This document shows, piece by piece, positions 63,942 through 64,000 of a DNA stretch of 64,000 nt. The notes beneath the pieces are model-generated. The model was not told the origin of the DNA. It worked only from the letters and a program-made list of their open reading frames with translations, and did no database searches. The position numbers were made by a program, and so were the translations under genes. Location of the stretch: NCBI GenBank assembly GCA_019914995.1, contig CM034129.1:4973725-5037724 (forward strand), written 5' to 3'. This stretch comes from Acanthochlamys bracteata (lineage: Eukaryota; Streptophyta; Magnoliopsida; Pandanales; Velloziaceae). Position 1 is the first letter of the stretch; each line of letters opens with the position of its first letter.

Positions 63942-64000
63942 AAGCTTTGGTATAATGTTTGATCATAGTATCTCAGAGCTCTTAGATTTCAGTTCTTTAG

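Overview
This window is nuclear DNA from a flowering plant, most likely a dicot. The genes have many short introns with GT-AG borders, the intergenic DNA is very AT-rich and full of decayed mobile elements, and the proteins are plant-type (COP10, AP-4 sigma, an SCL30A-type SR protein, a GPI-anchored GH17 glucanase, a peroxisomal acyl-activating enzyme). I cannot name the species. All gene models come from reading splice borders and checking exon phases by hand. No alignment was run.

Layout. 1-13.2 kb: RRP5, a large pre-rRNA processing factor on the minus strand; 25 exons (about 1,020 codons) are visible and the C-terminal part lies off the left edge. 13.2-18 kb: AT-rich intergenic DNA with a fragment of the Golgi tether gene COG3. 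18.2-21.4 kb: AP-4 complex sigma subunit (minus). 21.4-33 kb: a gene-poor graveyard holding a long inverted repeat, the N-terminal part of a DEAD-box helicase gene, a Ty3/gypsy integrase remnant, and a Ty1/copia gag remnant lying between two halves of a repeat that also sits in AP4S intron 1. 33.2-35.5 kb: SCL30A-type splicing factor (minus). 36.6-39 kb: AT-rich spacer. 39-44.4 kb: GH17/X8 glucanase (plus). 45.1-46.9 kb: COP10 (plus). 47.9-48.8 kb: an unrecognised ORF. 50.4-55.6 kb: AAE18-type acyl-activating enzyme with a PTS1 tail (plus). 56.2-57.4 kb: ribosomal protein eS28 (minus). 58.9-62.8 kb: mitochondrial ribosomal protein mS29/DAP3 (minus). 63-64 kb: a broken ITPK inositol-phosphate kinase gene (plus).

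The genes are independent housekeeping or regulatory genes, not a pathway cluster. Three make or process ribosomes (RRP5, eS28, mS29). The order SCL30A - GH17 glucanase - COP10 - AAE18 is best explained as an ancestral block: as I recall, Arabidopsis keeps COP10, the glucanase and SCL30A as At3g13550/60/70, and SCL33 plus AAE18 as At1g55310/20.

The most notable observations are: the GH17 glucanase has Ala where the catalytic nucleophile Glu is expected; RRP5 exon 12 is one base short, which breaks the frame; a ~450-bp-arm inverted repeat could form a long hairpin; and several gene fragments (COG3, DEAD-box helicase, ITPK) show recurrent capture or decay. I found no convincing previously undescribed multi-gene system.
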